The notes under the pieces were generated by a model. That model saw only the letters and a program-made list of their open reading frames with translations, searched no databases and was not told the origin of the DNA. Shown piece after piece: positions 31,516 to 43,163 of a stretch of DNA of 64,000 nucleotides (the first letter of the stretch is position 1; each line of letters starts with the position of its first letter). This DNA is from Balamuthia mandrillaris. Taxonomy: Eukaryota; Discosea; Longamoebia; Balamuthiidae. The stretch lies in NCBI GenBank assembly GCA_031835245.1, contig JAVKOQ010000065.1, positions 70,001 through 134,000 of the forward strand. The letters are read 5' to 3'. The position numbers were made by a program, and so were the translations under genes.

Positions 31516-34500
31516 ATGAATGAGGCACAGCATTTTTATCCGAAGATCTACTTTGTGAGAAAGGAACTGCTGGGATCCCTGGTTACCTCGTTTGTTAGAA
31601 AAAGAAAAAAAAGTAAAGCACAACAGGAAAAGAAAAAAACAGAACTAGAATATTTCAAACACCAGCAAAGAAAAACGGCAATGAGTGCTCTTGGTACGGT
31701 TTGGTCTTTTTTTTTAAAAAAATTCTTTATATGTTCTTTTTTTTTGTTGAGGTGTGGGTTCAACGTGTTACACGTTTTTTAAAAGAGATATATTGTTTAA
31801 AAATATTTTTTTTAATTTTTTTGGTTCCCTTCGCTGCAGGAGAGAGTTATAAAAGACGGAAACGACTTCTTATGTTTGGAGGAATAAGTGACAAACATGC
31901 GAACAAAGGTCTCTCTCTCTCTCTTTCTCTCTTTCTCATTCTCTGTAAGCTATTTACACACTTTAAAACAGAAAAACAGAGACAAGCGAGCGCGTTACGT
32001 CTGCAGCTTCCTCTCAAGTCTTCCGCTTCCAGCAACGACCTGACACTCCTTCGAAAGAGTGGCGACTCCCGCGACCAAGTCACTCGCTCGGGAAAAACTT
32101 CTTCCTATTCCAACGCAACGGTCTCTCCCAAAGGAAACCGATGGCTGAAAAGCTTTCGCTCCGAACAGCTGTCTCTGTTCTCTCACTCTTCTTCGTCAAC
32201 TTCTTTGTCTTCATGTTCTTCTTCGTCTTCTTCTTTGTCCTCTCCATTTGCTTCATTGGATGGGAGTGGAATGGCAGAGCAACTTGGAGCAAACGATTCG
32301 TTTGCTTCCTTGCAAGACGATTCTTCCTCTGCAACGTATTCTTATCAACTGGAAGTAATGCTACTGGGTGACGCTGCTGTTGGCAAAACTTCTCTTCTTC
32401 ACAGTCTTGCTTTATCTTCTTCCTCTTCTTCATGTTCTTCTCCCTGTTCTTGTTCTTCTTCTGGTTCTTCTTCTTCTTCTTCTTCTTCTTCTTCTTCTTC
32501 TTCTTCTTCTGCTGTTTCCTCCTCGTCATCTTCTTCTCTTCCGTCCATATCTTCTTCCCCATCTCTTTCTTCTTCTTCTTCTAGTTCTTCTTCTTGTTCT
32601 TCTTCTTCTTCTTCTTCTTCTTCTTCTTCTTCTTGTTCTTGTTCTTCTTCTTCTTCTTCTTCTTCTTCTTCTTCTTCTTCTTCTTCTTCTTCTGCTTCTC
32701 CACCAATGCGAACATTACCGATGACGATGTCAATGGATGCGACGATGTTGCGGCGACAGCGTCATCGACGGAGGCATAGTCGAAGCGAAAGCGTGGAGCT
32801 CATCAACGATGCTGCCAACAAGCAACTCATACAAAAGAAACAACAGCAACCGACAGAGAAAAAGAAAGACAAAGACAGAGACAAAGAAGGAGAGGAGAAA
32901 CGCTCCAAAAGAAAGGAGAACAAACCATCCACGACAAAGAAGCAAGAGAGCAAAGAAACGAATGAAGGGAACGACTTTTTGCCTCCTTCTTCTCTCTCGA
33001 GCGGAAGCGTTATCGTTCCACGAGTGTCCAAGAAGGTGCGGGTCGGCCGAAGGAGAGCAAACACACAACATCGTTTATCGGTTCCTCCTCAGCTCAAAGA
33101 CCTTAACGAGACAACCGAAAACGCAAAGGAAGAAGAAGAAGAAAAGAAAGAAACAAAAGAAGGAATACGACGAAGAAGAGAGGAAGCACATATAGAAGGG
33201 TTGAAGAGGGTCGTACACGAGCATGGAGACGCGAAGGAAGAAAAGTTTGACGGCGACGAAGCCGGGAGTACGTTTCGACCGGATGAGTACGAGTTGAGGC
33301 TTGCCTCTAGTCAGCACGTTAAAGTATATGACTTTTCGCCACAGGTGCGTACTCTGCTTTCTTTTCTCTCTGCTTCTCTTCTCTCATTTCCTCTTATTCT
33401 TTGCTTCTCTTTAGAAAAGACCAACTCACTAATACAAACAACAACAAATAGAGCATAGACTTCTTTCCTTTCTTCCTTCGCAAGCGGAGCGTTGTGCTCC
33501 TCCTCTTCAACCTCTGCCACCCCATTGAGGACATCATCACCAACCTCCAAACATGGTGCAAACGCATCCACCAAGCCTCCGACTATCCCACTCTCGCTCC
33601 TCTCTCCCCGATGATGCGCACCTGCTCCGAAAGTATTCATCGAAACAACAACAGAAGACAACAGCTAGAAGAGGAAGAAGAGGGGGACATCGCTGAAGGT
33701 TGGCAGCAACAAGGATTGAAGCCTTGCTTACCTCCGGAGAACTTTCCTCTCATCTTCCTGGTTGGCACGCACTATCATCCCTTCTCCTCTTCGGTCGTTC
33801 GCTATGCTTCTGGACCTTCTTCCTTTTATACTTCATCTCACGGTTCTTCCTCTGCTTCTTCTTCGATAAACTCCACCTCTACTGTGAGCAAGAAACATAT
33901 GGGAAGGTTGGAAGAGGCGTTGAATGGATTGGCCGCTCAGTTTCCCAATATCAAGGGAGCCTATGCCCTTTCCAATGCCTCCTTGGAAGGCGTTGCCTCT
34001 CTTAGAGACGCGTTGTTGGATGCTGGTTTGTTTCCTGCCTTCAGTTCTTCTTCTCTTTCGTTTCCTCTTGGCTCATTCTTTTAACAGTGAGGGCACATGA
34101 ACAAGCGGTAATGACTTTTGCCAAGACAATTCCTCCGTCAACGATGGTGTTTGAGGCTGCCCTTGTTCATCTCAAGCGGTCCCCTTCCTTCTTACTCCCT
34201 TGGCAACGCTATGCTCAAGTAACCATCTTAATTTGTTCTTGTTCTTGTTCTCGTTGTTCTTGTTCTTGTTGTTCTTGTTCTTCTTCTTCGTCTTCTTCTT
34301 GTTCTTCTTCTTCTTTTTTTTTTCTTTTCTTTTCTTCTTCTTCTTCTTCTTCTTCTTCTTCTTCTTCTTCTTCTTCTTCTTCTTCTTCTTCTTCTTCTTC
34401 TTCTTCTTCTTCTTCTTCTTCTTCTTCTTCTTCTTCTTCTTCTTGTTCTTCTTCTTCTTCTTCTTCTTCTTCTTCTTCTTCTGTTCTCTTCTCACGAGGT

Positions 34501-36414
34501 GTTGCTACAGCTGGCCAAGCGAAATGGACTTAAAAAGAAGTCACATTTGAGAGTTTGTACTCAGTTCTGGAGCGAGTCAGGCTTCCTTCTTCATATCAAC
34601 GATCCTTCACCCAGTCACATGTCCTCTTCTTCTTCCTCCTCTTCTCCTTCCTCAACCAAAGCCGCTTCGCTGAGCCAATGGCTCTTTCTGGATGACGGAT
34701 ACTGGCTGATGGATGCTTACATTCGTTTGCTTCGATACGTTCGACGTAAACGCCAAGAGCTTTTGCTTCTTCAGGCGAAGGATGATGACCCAAGAGAAGA
34801 AGACGTTGGGGAGAGTGACGAAGAAGAAGACAAAAGCAAGAAGAAACCAAAAAAGACAAAGAAGCACATGGAGACATCCTCGGAGAAAAACGCGGGAATG
34901 TCGATGCAGAAGAAGAAGGGCACCAGCATTCTTTTAAAGCAAAAAAGTTACTTCAACGCACTTTTATCTTTTGACGAACTTCTACCAGAACGTTACACCG
35001 CAAACGAGAACGATAACAAACAGAGCGATCGGGTATGGCCGACTCATCTCTATCCAACGAACAACTATGAAGCCGTTCTGATGCTGCTTCAAAAACTCGG
35101 ACTGGTTTACTTTGTTCAGCCACAAAAACAAAAAGTTTTGCTTCTCGATACAACAACGACAACAACGACGTCAACCACGAAGAATGGAGTTGAGCAGAAG
35201 GAGGAACACTCGAGGTTGTCGATGACGGATGGATCGAGGGTAGATCCTAGCGATTACACTCTGCACGCAGAGGTCCAATCGATGCCTTCGCTTTCTCCTT
35301 CATCTCCTTCTTCTTCTTCCGCTTCACCTCATTCTCCTTCTTCTCCTCCTTCTTCAATTGCCAATAACAAGGAAAAAGCGAACAGCGAAGCAGAAGAAGC
35401 AACAAAGAAGAAAGATGACAATAACGACCACACGGAACACGGGAGCAGCGGTGCGGCCTATGGAAGACTTGGCAAGAGCCAACAGGTAACTCTCCTTCGA
35501 AGAGCTTCCATGCCAGCCATCCCTGCAGGTGCGTTATCACTGGAGGTTAAAGAAGAGAAGAGCAACACCAACAACAACAGCGACAAAACAACAAACGCCT
35601 CTCCAAAGAAAAACAAAAAGAAAGAAGAGAAGAAGGCTGCAAAACTAAAGCACAAGAAGAAAGAAGAGAAGACAGGCAGAACGCGAAGCAGTACTGCGGA
35701 TGGGAAGAGCCTCCACCAAGTTCCATCCTTGTCCAAGAGTGGAAGCATTCTTGGCGTGAAGGCCATTCGCAAGAAGGCTTCTTCTCCTTCAATGACGGTT
35801 GCCACAAGGAACAGGACGGAGAAGAGAAGAAAGCGGTCGGCTTCTTTGAAAGACCTGTTCGATGGCGCGTTGTCATCCTCGTCTTCGCCATCGTCACCCG
35901 GACGAAGAAAGAAGGCGAAAGAAGCAGGAGAGGAAGAGCTAGTGCAACCACAAAAAGAAAAGGAGAGCAAGAAGAAAAAGAAGAAACAAGAGAAGAAGGA
36001 GAAAAAGGAGGAAGAAAAACGAAAAGCGGAAGAGCGAAAGAAAGAGAAGAAGAAGGACCAAAAGAGGAGGTCGTCGTCGAAGAAAGAGAAGAAAAAGGAG
36101 AAACGTGGAAAAGAAGATATAGACCTCAAACTAACAGTGGAAAAAGAAAGAGACGAAGAAGAAGAAAAGAAAGCAGATGAGGAAGTAAGGGCATCGCAGC
36201 TGAAAGAAGAAGAAGAAGAAATAGAAGAAGAAAAAGTGCCACGAAAGGTAACTGCTGCGAATCCTTTGACAGAAGAAGAGATTCAAGAACGACTACGAGC
36301 TTCTCAACAACGAAGAGAAAAGCTGGTAAAGACGAAACGTCATCACTTCAAGACGGTTTATAGGAACATGCGAAGCATCGAAAAAGAACTGCATTCACTG
36401 GTACGTTTCGGTCC

Positions 36415-36458
<44 letters not shown>

Positions 36459-38735
36459 GAAGCGAAGAATAGAACAGAAGACACAAGTCTAAAAGGTGAA
36501 AAGGAGAAGATACCACAACAAAAGCACTAACCATGAATGTTTATAGCAAGGAACTTTTACAGGAGGATCCGAGGAAGACTTTTCTCACCGCTTTGAGATG
36601 GTGACCATCGGCAACAACGGCCAACGCCGACTTTTCATCCCTCAACTGCTGCTGCCCTTCAAGACCAAAGAACAGGAGAATGAGGAGAGCTTTATTCGCG
36701 GCTTGCATCATGTAATGAACACCAGCCGCAACGGAAACAGCGGAGCTGTTCGCCGACGTCGTCGAAGCGAGACCGAAACAGAAGAAAAAGAGGAACACTC
36801 GCAACGACAACAAAACACCAACAAAAGAACAATGGCGGCTGTTGATGTTTGGGTGGATGAGAAAGTGTTGAAGGAAGCAGGATGGAATCCACCTGAGCTT
36901 TCTTCTTTGTGCGCCCTTCTTCGCAAAGCCAAAAAGAACAAGAAGGAGAAGAGAGAACGAAGTAGTTCAAACGAGTCTAACAACGGGGATATCAGACGTT
37001 CCATAGAAACATCGTCGAGCTTCATCCTAGGAACAGGCTTGGAGGAAGAAAAGGAAGGAAGAAGACGAAGCAGAAGTCACCCAAAACAGAACATCATGTT
37101 GCATCCAGTTCCTACCCAGCGACGAGTCGTTCTCTTCAACGCTGCTTGGAAGGCAGAAAACAACAACGTACCGTTTCAAGCGGGTAAGAAAAAAGGAGGA
37201 GGAACGGTAATCATGGCAATGATGAACAGAAGGAGGGGGTACCTTCCTCCTGGCTTGTTTCCAAAGCTTGTGGCTCAACTGCTTCAAGTCTTGGAGCTGC
37301 CTCTCATCTGGCAAACAGGTGCTTTGCTTGTGGGTCGCTCGCACAATGCTGGAGCAGGACGTGAGGCTGGAGGAAGCAAGAGAAATAAGGAGGCGAAAGA
37401 GAAGGCATTGCTGCGATTGTTTGAGAACGAGAACAAGATGGAAATAGAGGTCTACGGAGGAGAACAGCCGGAACATTTGTTGGAGTTGCTGTTGCACCAT
37501 CTGAAGGAGGTTGCCAGCTGTTTTGCCAATGTTACTTCAGTCATTCTTACTCCTTGCTCTCATTGTTTGTTGAAAGGCAAACAAGGTACTTCTCTTCCTT
37601 TCTTTCTACGTTTGCAACTTCTCTGTATCTTTATTAATGTCGTTATTATCCTCAACGAACACAACAGATCCATATATGTTCTCTTTGGAGCAATGCGAAG
37701 CAACTATGGGACAGGGTAGCACTTTACTCCATTGCCAACACAAGAGCAACAAGCACCCTGTTCCGGTCTTTCTTCATCAGTTAGCTCCAGAGCTGGCTCT
37801 CTCTTGGCAAGCTCTTGAACGTTACGAAGTCAACTATGACGACATTCGTTTAAATAGCAGCAACAACAAAGAGGACAAAGCAGGAGATGGCGACGTTATT
37901 ATTATCGGAACAGGAAGCCACGCAATTGTAAAGAAAGGAGTATACAACGGAGAGGCGGTGGCCGTAAAAGAGTTTATGCTACCCGAAACCACGACTGACT
38001 CCATTAGCCAAGCGGTATACCTGAACATCGTGAAAGAGTTTCGGTCGGAGGCGATGTTGATGAGTGGACTCTCGCATCCGAATGTGGTCCGACTTGTTGG
38101 CTTTTGCAAGGCACCAAGATCTCTTGCTCTTATTCTGGAATATCTGCCTGATGGTTAGACCTTTCGTTCTTCTTCGTTCTGATTCGTTCTTCTTCTTCTT
38201 CTTCTTCTTCTTCTTCTTCTTCTTCTTCTTCTTCTTCTGCTTCTTCTTACTCTTCTTTCTTAACGGGTTACAGGCGACTTGTTTCACTTTCTACGGAAAG
38301 AGGAGAACAAAAATATGCCGTGGTCTGATAGGTTAAAAATTGCTTTGGATATAGCAAAGGGCATGTTCTTCTTACATTCTACTTGTCCGCCTATCATTCA
38401 CCGTGACTTGAAAAGCCTCAACATTTTGGTAGCTTCCGTCCCTGTTGTTCGTTCTCTTCTTACTCTCGCCTTTTCTAACAATGCCGTACACAGATGAATG
38501 GAAAGACTGCCAAAGTAGCTGACTTTGGTCTGTCGACGGTATACGCGTTGACGACTTCAGGCCGCGGAGGGGTTGACATTCCGTTTTGGCTGGCTCCGGA
38601 AGTCATCCAGGGAGAAGAATCCACCGAGAAGGCTGATGTGTTCAGCTATGCTATTATTCTCTGGGTTTGTTTTCTTCTCTTTCTCCCTTCTCCTCTCTTT
38701 CTCTCCCTTCTGCTTCTTCTTCTTCTTCTTCTTCT

Positions 38736-38775
<40 letters not shown>

Positions 38776-39104
38776 ATTACATTCTCTGCCTCGATATCCT
38801 GATTTAACTTAACTACCAAAAGGAATTAGCAACGATGCGTATGCCGTACGCAGAATATGACTACAGTTTCATGACAGAACTGGAACGAAGGATCGTGGAA
38901 GAGGGCTTACGACCCTCTCTTGACGGTTTAGCGGCCGGCGTTCCTCCCCTCTATGTCAAGCTCATTTGCTCCTGTTGGAAAGAGAATTACTCGGATCGTC
39001 CTTCTTTCTTCAAGATCATTCCTCGGTTGGAGGGAATTCTTCAGTCGCTCTCGTCTCCTTTTTCTTCTGCTTCTTCTTCTTCTTCTTCTCAACAAACGTC
39101 TTAA
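31516..39104 (+). CDS. Roco family protein: Roc GTPase, COR, TKL kinase
   Basis: One large multi-exon gene. The start is unsure: 31516 needs a first intron of about 31702-31840, while 31874 (MFGGISDK) is a conservative alternative. The Roc P-loop [18 protein letters not shown] is at 32355-32405. A 300-residue Ser- and Lys/Glu-rich insertion precedes the G3-like VKVYDFSPQ (about 33322-33348), then [15 protein letters not shown] and [15 protein letters not shown] segments follow ([40 protein letters not shown]). A long Lys/Glu linker (35400-36350) interrupts COR. After [16 protein letters not shown] comes a TKL kinase at 37840-39050: [42 protein letters not shown] and [12 protein letters not shown], all catalytic residues present. 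No leucine-rich repeats are seen. It resembles Dictyostelium Roco kinases and is related to LRRK2. Numerous pyrimidine-rich introns interrupt it. Confidence 0.9.
32410..32705. repeat. (TTC)n tract encoding poly-Ser in the Roc domain
   Basis: About 300 bp of TTC/TCC codons that translate in frame as Ser runs with occasional Cys. No convincing GT donor and AG acceptor pair flanks it, so I treat it as coding, but an unrecognised intron cannot be excluded because all frames stay open. Confidence 0.7.
34237..34484. repeat. (TTC)n intronic microsatellite in the Roco gene
   Basis: About 250 bp of TTC/TTG between LLPWQRYAQ and LLQLAKRNG, inside an intron of the Roco gene. Confidence 0.9.
36417..36458. 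repeat. (GA)n microsatellite in a Roco intron
   Basis: A GA run after LHSLVRFG in the Roco gene. It is purine-rich on the sense strand, unlike nearly all other intronic repeats here. Confidence 0.85.
38186..38246. repeat. (TTC)n in a kinase-domain intron of the Roco gene
   Basis: TTC run in the intron between EYLPDG and DLFHFLRK of the TKL kinase domain. A mixed TTC/CT run also lies at about 38714-38772 in a later kinase intron. Confidence 0.9.
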
Positions 39105-39225
39105 AACCAACTTTTTTTTGTAAGTAACTGACTAAATATTATTTGAAAGCATAAAGCTCGGCAAAAGAAACAAAAATAAGATTCTTCACATCCAGAGAAA
39201 AGTGGCAGAGCTGCCCTTTTTGTGA

Positions 39226-39734
39226 TTACTTGGGTGGCTCCGCCTCTTTCTTTTTCTCTTCGCCGTTGCTGACGCTCAAGCTGACTCCACCGGCAAGCAT
39301 CTGCTTCTCTGGTAAAGAGCAAAACCGCTACAGTAAGAAAAAAACACAACATAAAGTAAGAAAGCGGAAAAAGATAAACCTTGGGAGATGTGTGCCTCCA
39401 ACTCTTCTTTTTTTTCCGTTTGTTTTTGTTGGAGCTGTTGCTGTTTGGTGTCGGTCCTGAACTTCAGGTCTTCATCCTGCTTGTCGTGCTTCTGTTTGAC
39501 CTCCAATTTTTCGGCCTCCTGTTTGGCTTCGAGCTTCTGCCTCTGCTTCATGTGCTTCTCCTCCAATTTCTTCAGCTCCTTGAGCTGCTTCTCCTTGAGC
39601 TTGTGCTTTTCCTTTCTGGCCCAGTCATCGTGCTTGTTCTGTTCCTTTGTGAGATTCTCTTTCAGCTTCTTCCTGTCCCTCTCCACCTTCTTGTTCAGCT
39701 TTTCCTGCTTCTTTGCGTCTTCAACGAGCGACAT
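39226..39734 (-). CDS. Small coiled-coil protein
   Basis: Two exons. Exon 1 (39734 to about 39378) encodes MSLVEDAKKQEKLNKKVERD and a long, highly charged helix with Lys, Glu, Gln and Leu in heptad-like spacing, ending LEAHISQ. Exon 2 (about 39313-39226) splices in frame to EKQMLAGGVSLSVSNGEEKK and ends PPK. The product is about 147 residues, strongly predicted as a single coiled coil, with no recognised family. A GACGACCCG element lies 166 bp upstream of the start (39900-39911). Confidence 0.7.
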
Positions 39735-39979
39735 CTCAGACCCTCTTTGATTTTTATTTATGATGTGTGTGGGTGGGTGTGTGTTTGAGCGGTTGGTTTC
39801 GAGAGTGCAGAACAAAAAAGAAATAAAGGGCTGGGCTGGATTGAATATTTAAATATGTTGTTGAGCCAACCGACGTTCACCTTAAAAAGATATAATGTTC
39901 ATGACGACCCGGAATTTATAAAGGCATATTTATCGTTATAAGTCACTTTTAACGCATTCAATAAATAAAAAAAAGGCTC

Positions 39980-41683
39980 CTAGCCACGCTTTGCTTTTTT
40001 CTGTCCTAAGCCAAAGGTGTCGGTCAGCCATTGCACCACGTGAGCCTGTCCGTTCTCTTCTGCCGCGCTCCTCAGCTCAAGAGCGTAGTCTCCGAGACTC
40101 GAGCCGGCGGAACCGGTGCCCTGCTCGTGGACCCATTTCAGGATATCCAGGTGCCCTTGCTGAGCGGCGGCAAGGCTCGTCTCAACGGGCCAATACCATC
40201 CGTTCTCCTTGGCCCACTTCAACATTGCCATGTGCCCTCCGCTGGCTGCGTTGCGGCAAACGTTGGCATCCCATGGGCATCCTTGCTCGCTGGCCCATTT
40301 CAACATTTCCAAATGTCCTCGCTTTGCTGCCCTCTTGCATATGTTCGTGTCGTCCCAATCGCAGCCGTGCTCTCTGGCCCACTTCAGCACTTCAAAGTGT
40401 CCTTCTTTGGAAGCTGCAAGGCACACGTTCTCATCCCAATCGCAGCCGTTCTCTCTGGCCCATTTCAAAACTTCCAAATGTCCATTCGCCGCTGCGTTCA
40501 CGCAGACTTGCCCGCTCCAATCGCAGCCGTTCTCTCTGGCCCACTTCAGCACCTCCAAATGTCCGTTCATGGCTGCATTCGCGCAGACCTCCTCATCCCA
40601 ATAACAGCCACGCTCTCTTGCCCACTTCAAAACTTCCAAATGTCCATGCTCCGCTGCTGCCTCGCATGTTGTCCCATCCCAATCACAGCCGTTCTCCCTT
40701 GCCCATTTCAATACTTGGAGATGTCCTCCACCGGCAGCAGCGCTACAGACGAAGTAATTCCACTTGCAGCCGTTTTCGCGAAGGTACTTGAGCGTTTCCA
40801 GATGCCCGTTCTCGGCGGCGCTGGCGCAGGCAGAGCTGCCCCAAGGGCATCCGTTCTCCCTCGCCCACTTTAGCACTTCCAAATGTCCGTTCAAGGCGGC
40901 GTTGGCGCACACTATTTTCTGCCAATCGCAACCGTTCTCTCTTGCCCATTTCACCACCTCCAAGTGGCCGTTCAAGGCGGCGTTGGCGCAGGTGGAGGAG
41001 TCCCAATCGCACCCCTGCTCATCAGCCCACTGCAAGACCTCCAAATGTCCGTTCAAGGCCGCCTCGGCACAGGTCCAGGGGGACCAAGGACAAGCGTTCT
41101 CCCTCGCCCACTGGAGCACTTCCAAATGTCCTCCTCTGGCGGCGAGGTGACAGGTCCATTGGTCCCAAGGACAACCGTTCTCTCGAGCCCACTTCAACAC
41201 TCCCAAGTGCCCGTTCAAGGCCGCGGATGAGCAGCAGTGTTCATCCCAAGGACAGCCCTTCGCAAGGCGCAACCACTGGAGTGTCTCCAAATGTCCACCA
41301 AGAGCCGCTTTGTTGCAGACATCCAGGTTGTCCCAGGGACAGCCTTCCTCACGAAGCCATTTCAGGGCTTCCAAGTGACCTTCCTCCACCGCGGCAGCAC
41401 AAAGCTCTTCCTTCAGAGGCAGTCCTTTCTCTCGCAGCCACTGCAGCACCAGGCGGTCCCCTTGCCGAGCGGCCGCCACAAAAGTGTTGTAGTCCAAGGG
41501 GCAGCCTTCCTCCGCCGCCCACCGCAACAAGCTCAGGTTGCTGCACACTTCCCTTATGCTGAACCTTCTTCTCTGGTGAAGTGCAGAAAACCAGAGCGTG
41601 CAGGTCCTTGCAGCTATGGGTTTTACGCCCTGGGGAAGCTTGTCCAAGGCGTAGCTCACCAACTCTTCCGGCAAGCTCTCCAT
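39980..41683 (-). CDS. F-box-like protein with short ankyrin-type repeats (copy 2)
   Basis: Single exon, 567 residues. The N-terminus MESLPEELVSYALDKLPQGV, with IAARTCTLWF, is nearly identical to copy 1 at 25218. About 18 repeats of 26-28 residues follow the same consensus (NAALNGHLEVLKWARENGC, then DW or PW). The last repeats are more divergent and the protein ends in a basic tail (GLGQKKAKRG). The closeness of the two N-termini and the homogeneous repeats point to a recent duplication or ongoing gene conversion. It is a probable SCF adaptor by analogy; the target is unknown. Confidence 0.85.
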   Translation of the reverse strand: MESLPEELVSYALDKLPQGVKPIAARTCTLWFSALHQRRRFSIREVCSNLSLLRWAAEEGCPLDYNTFVAAARQGDRLVLQWLREKGLPLKEELCAAAVEEGHLEALKWLREEGCPWDNLDVCNKAALGGHLETLQWLRLAKGCPWDEHCCSSAALNGHLGVLKWARENGCPWDQWTCHLAARGGHLEVLQWARENACPWSPWTCAEAALNGHLEVLQWADEQGCDWDSSTCANAALNGHLEVVKWARENGCDWQKIVCANAALNGHLEVLKWARENGCPWGSSACASAAENGHLETLKYLRENGCKWNYFVCSAAAGGGHLQVLKWARENGCDWDGTTCEAAAEHGHLEVLKWARERGCYWDEEVCANAAMNGHLEVLKWARENGCDWSGQVCVNAAANGHLEVLKWARENGCDWDENVCLAASKEGHFEVLKWAREHGCDWDDTNICKRAAKRGHLEMLKWASEQGCPWDANVCRNAASGGHMAMLKWAKENGWYWPVETSLAAAQQGHLDILKWVHEQGTGSAGSSLGDYALELRSAAEENGQAHVVQWLTDTFGLGQKKAKRG

Positions 41684-41868
41684 TTTCTTCCTGTGCTGTT
41701 GTGTTCTTGCTCAGCTTCTTTTTTTTTTTTCCAACTCGATCGTCGACGTTTAATAAACGAGCTCGTTCCTCTTATTAATAAAAGCTCTCTGGTCTACCAG
41801 TGAAGCGGTAACATAAGCACGTGATGTTGATCACTCATACCGTCGGCCTGAAGAAGAGGCGCATCATT

Positions 41869-43116
41869 CTATGAAGCATACCAGCCCCATTGTTGACCTT
41901 TCCAAGTGGTCACTTGTTTCACTTCCAAAAATGCATCCAGTCCCCATGGACCGAGTTCTCGGCCTAAACCGCTGCGTTTCATGCCACCCCACGGCGCCTC
42001 GAAGAAGACTGGCTGAGAGCAGTTTACCCAAACCACACCGGCTTTGAATGCTCTCACCACGCGTTTGCACCTATCATCTGTTGGTTTTCTGTTAGAAGAC
42101 GGACAGCAACGCCGAAGAGAGAACAAAAACGGAAGAACACGAACTGTCAGCAGACATAACGGCTGCGCCAAGACCATACTCCGTGTTGTTGGCTTCTGCT
42201 ATTGCCTCTTGTTCGTCTTTGAACGTGCGTACGCAGAGAACAGGACCAAAGATTTCTTCTTTCCACAGCTTCGATGACGTATCCACGTCGCGAAAGATTG
42301 TTGGTTGCAAGAAATAACCGTTCTGCAGGTGAGGTGGTCGTTCTCCTCCAGCTATTAACCTTGCATTTGAGCCTTGGAACGACTATGCGTTATTTTTTGA
42401 CGAAGAGGAAGCAAGCGTAAAACAAATAAGAAAGACAAAATACCTCGTTTAGCTTCTTCCACATAATTTAATACTTTCTTGTATTGTGTCTCGCTGATGA
42501 GAGGACCCATACAAGGGTTAGGAGTAGTAAGCGGATCCCCGATGTTGATAACTTTTGTTTTTTCTATCAACCGTTCTATCAGTTCGTCTGCTATTCCTTC
42601 TTGTACCATTACGCGACCTTTCATTTGATGTTAGCAACTGAAAGAATGCAGCAATGGAAAGAAAGCAGAAAAGAGAAGAGAAGAGAAAGAGGAAAAGAGC
42701 TGCTTACTTGTAGCGCTACAAACTTGACCTTGATTCCAAAAGATGCCAAACATGATCCATTCGACTACAGCGTCGATGTCTTGAACGTCATCAAAGACAA
42801 GCATTGGGCTCTTTCCACCCAACTCAAGACTCACTTTTTTGATATCAGCCGCAGCGGCTGACATTATTGAGCTTCCTGTTCGCAAGCTGGTTTGTTTGAA
42901 AGTCAACCAAAGGAAGAAAGAAAGAAAATGAAACAAAACAAGAAATAAAACCTTCCAGTGAAAGAGACTTTGTCCACATCAGGATGATTCACAAGAGGAG
43001 CTCCAGTGGTAGGCCCATCACCAGTTAAAACATTCACAACTCCTTCTGGAAGTTTAGTCTTTGCATGGAACAAGTGCGAAAGGAAGACATGGGAAAAGCA
43101 TCAATGACGGAAGTGA

Positions 43117-43163
<47 letters not shown>

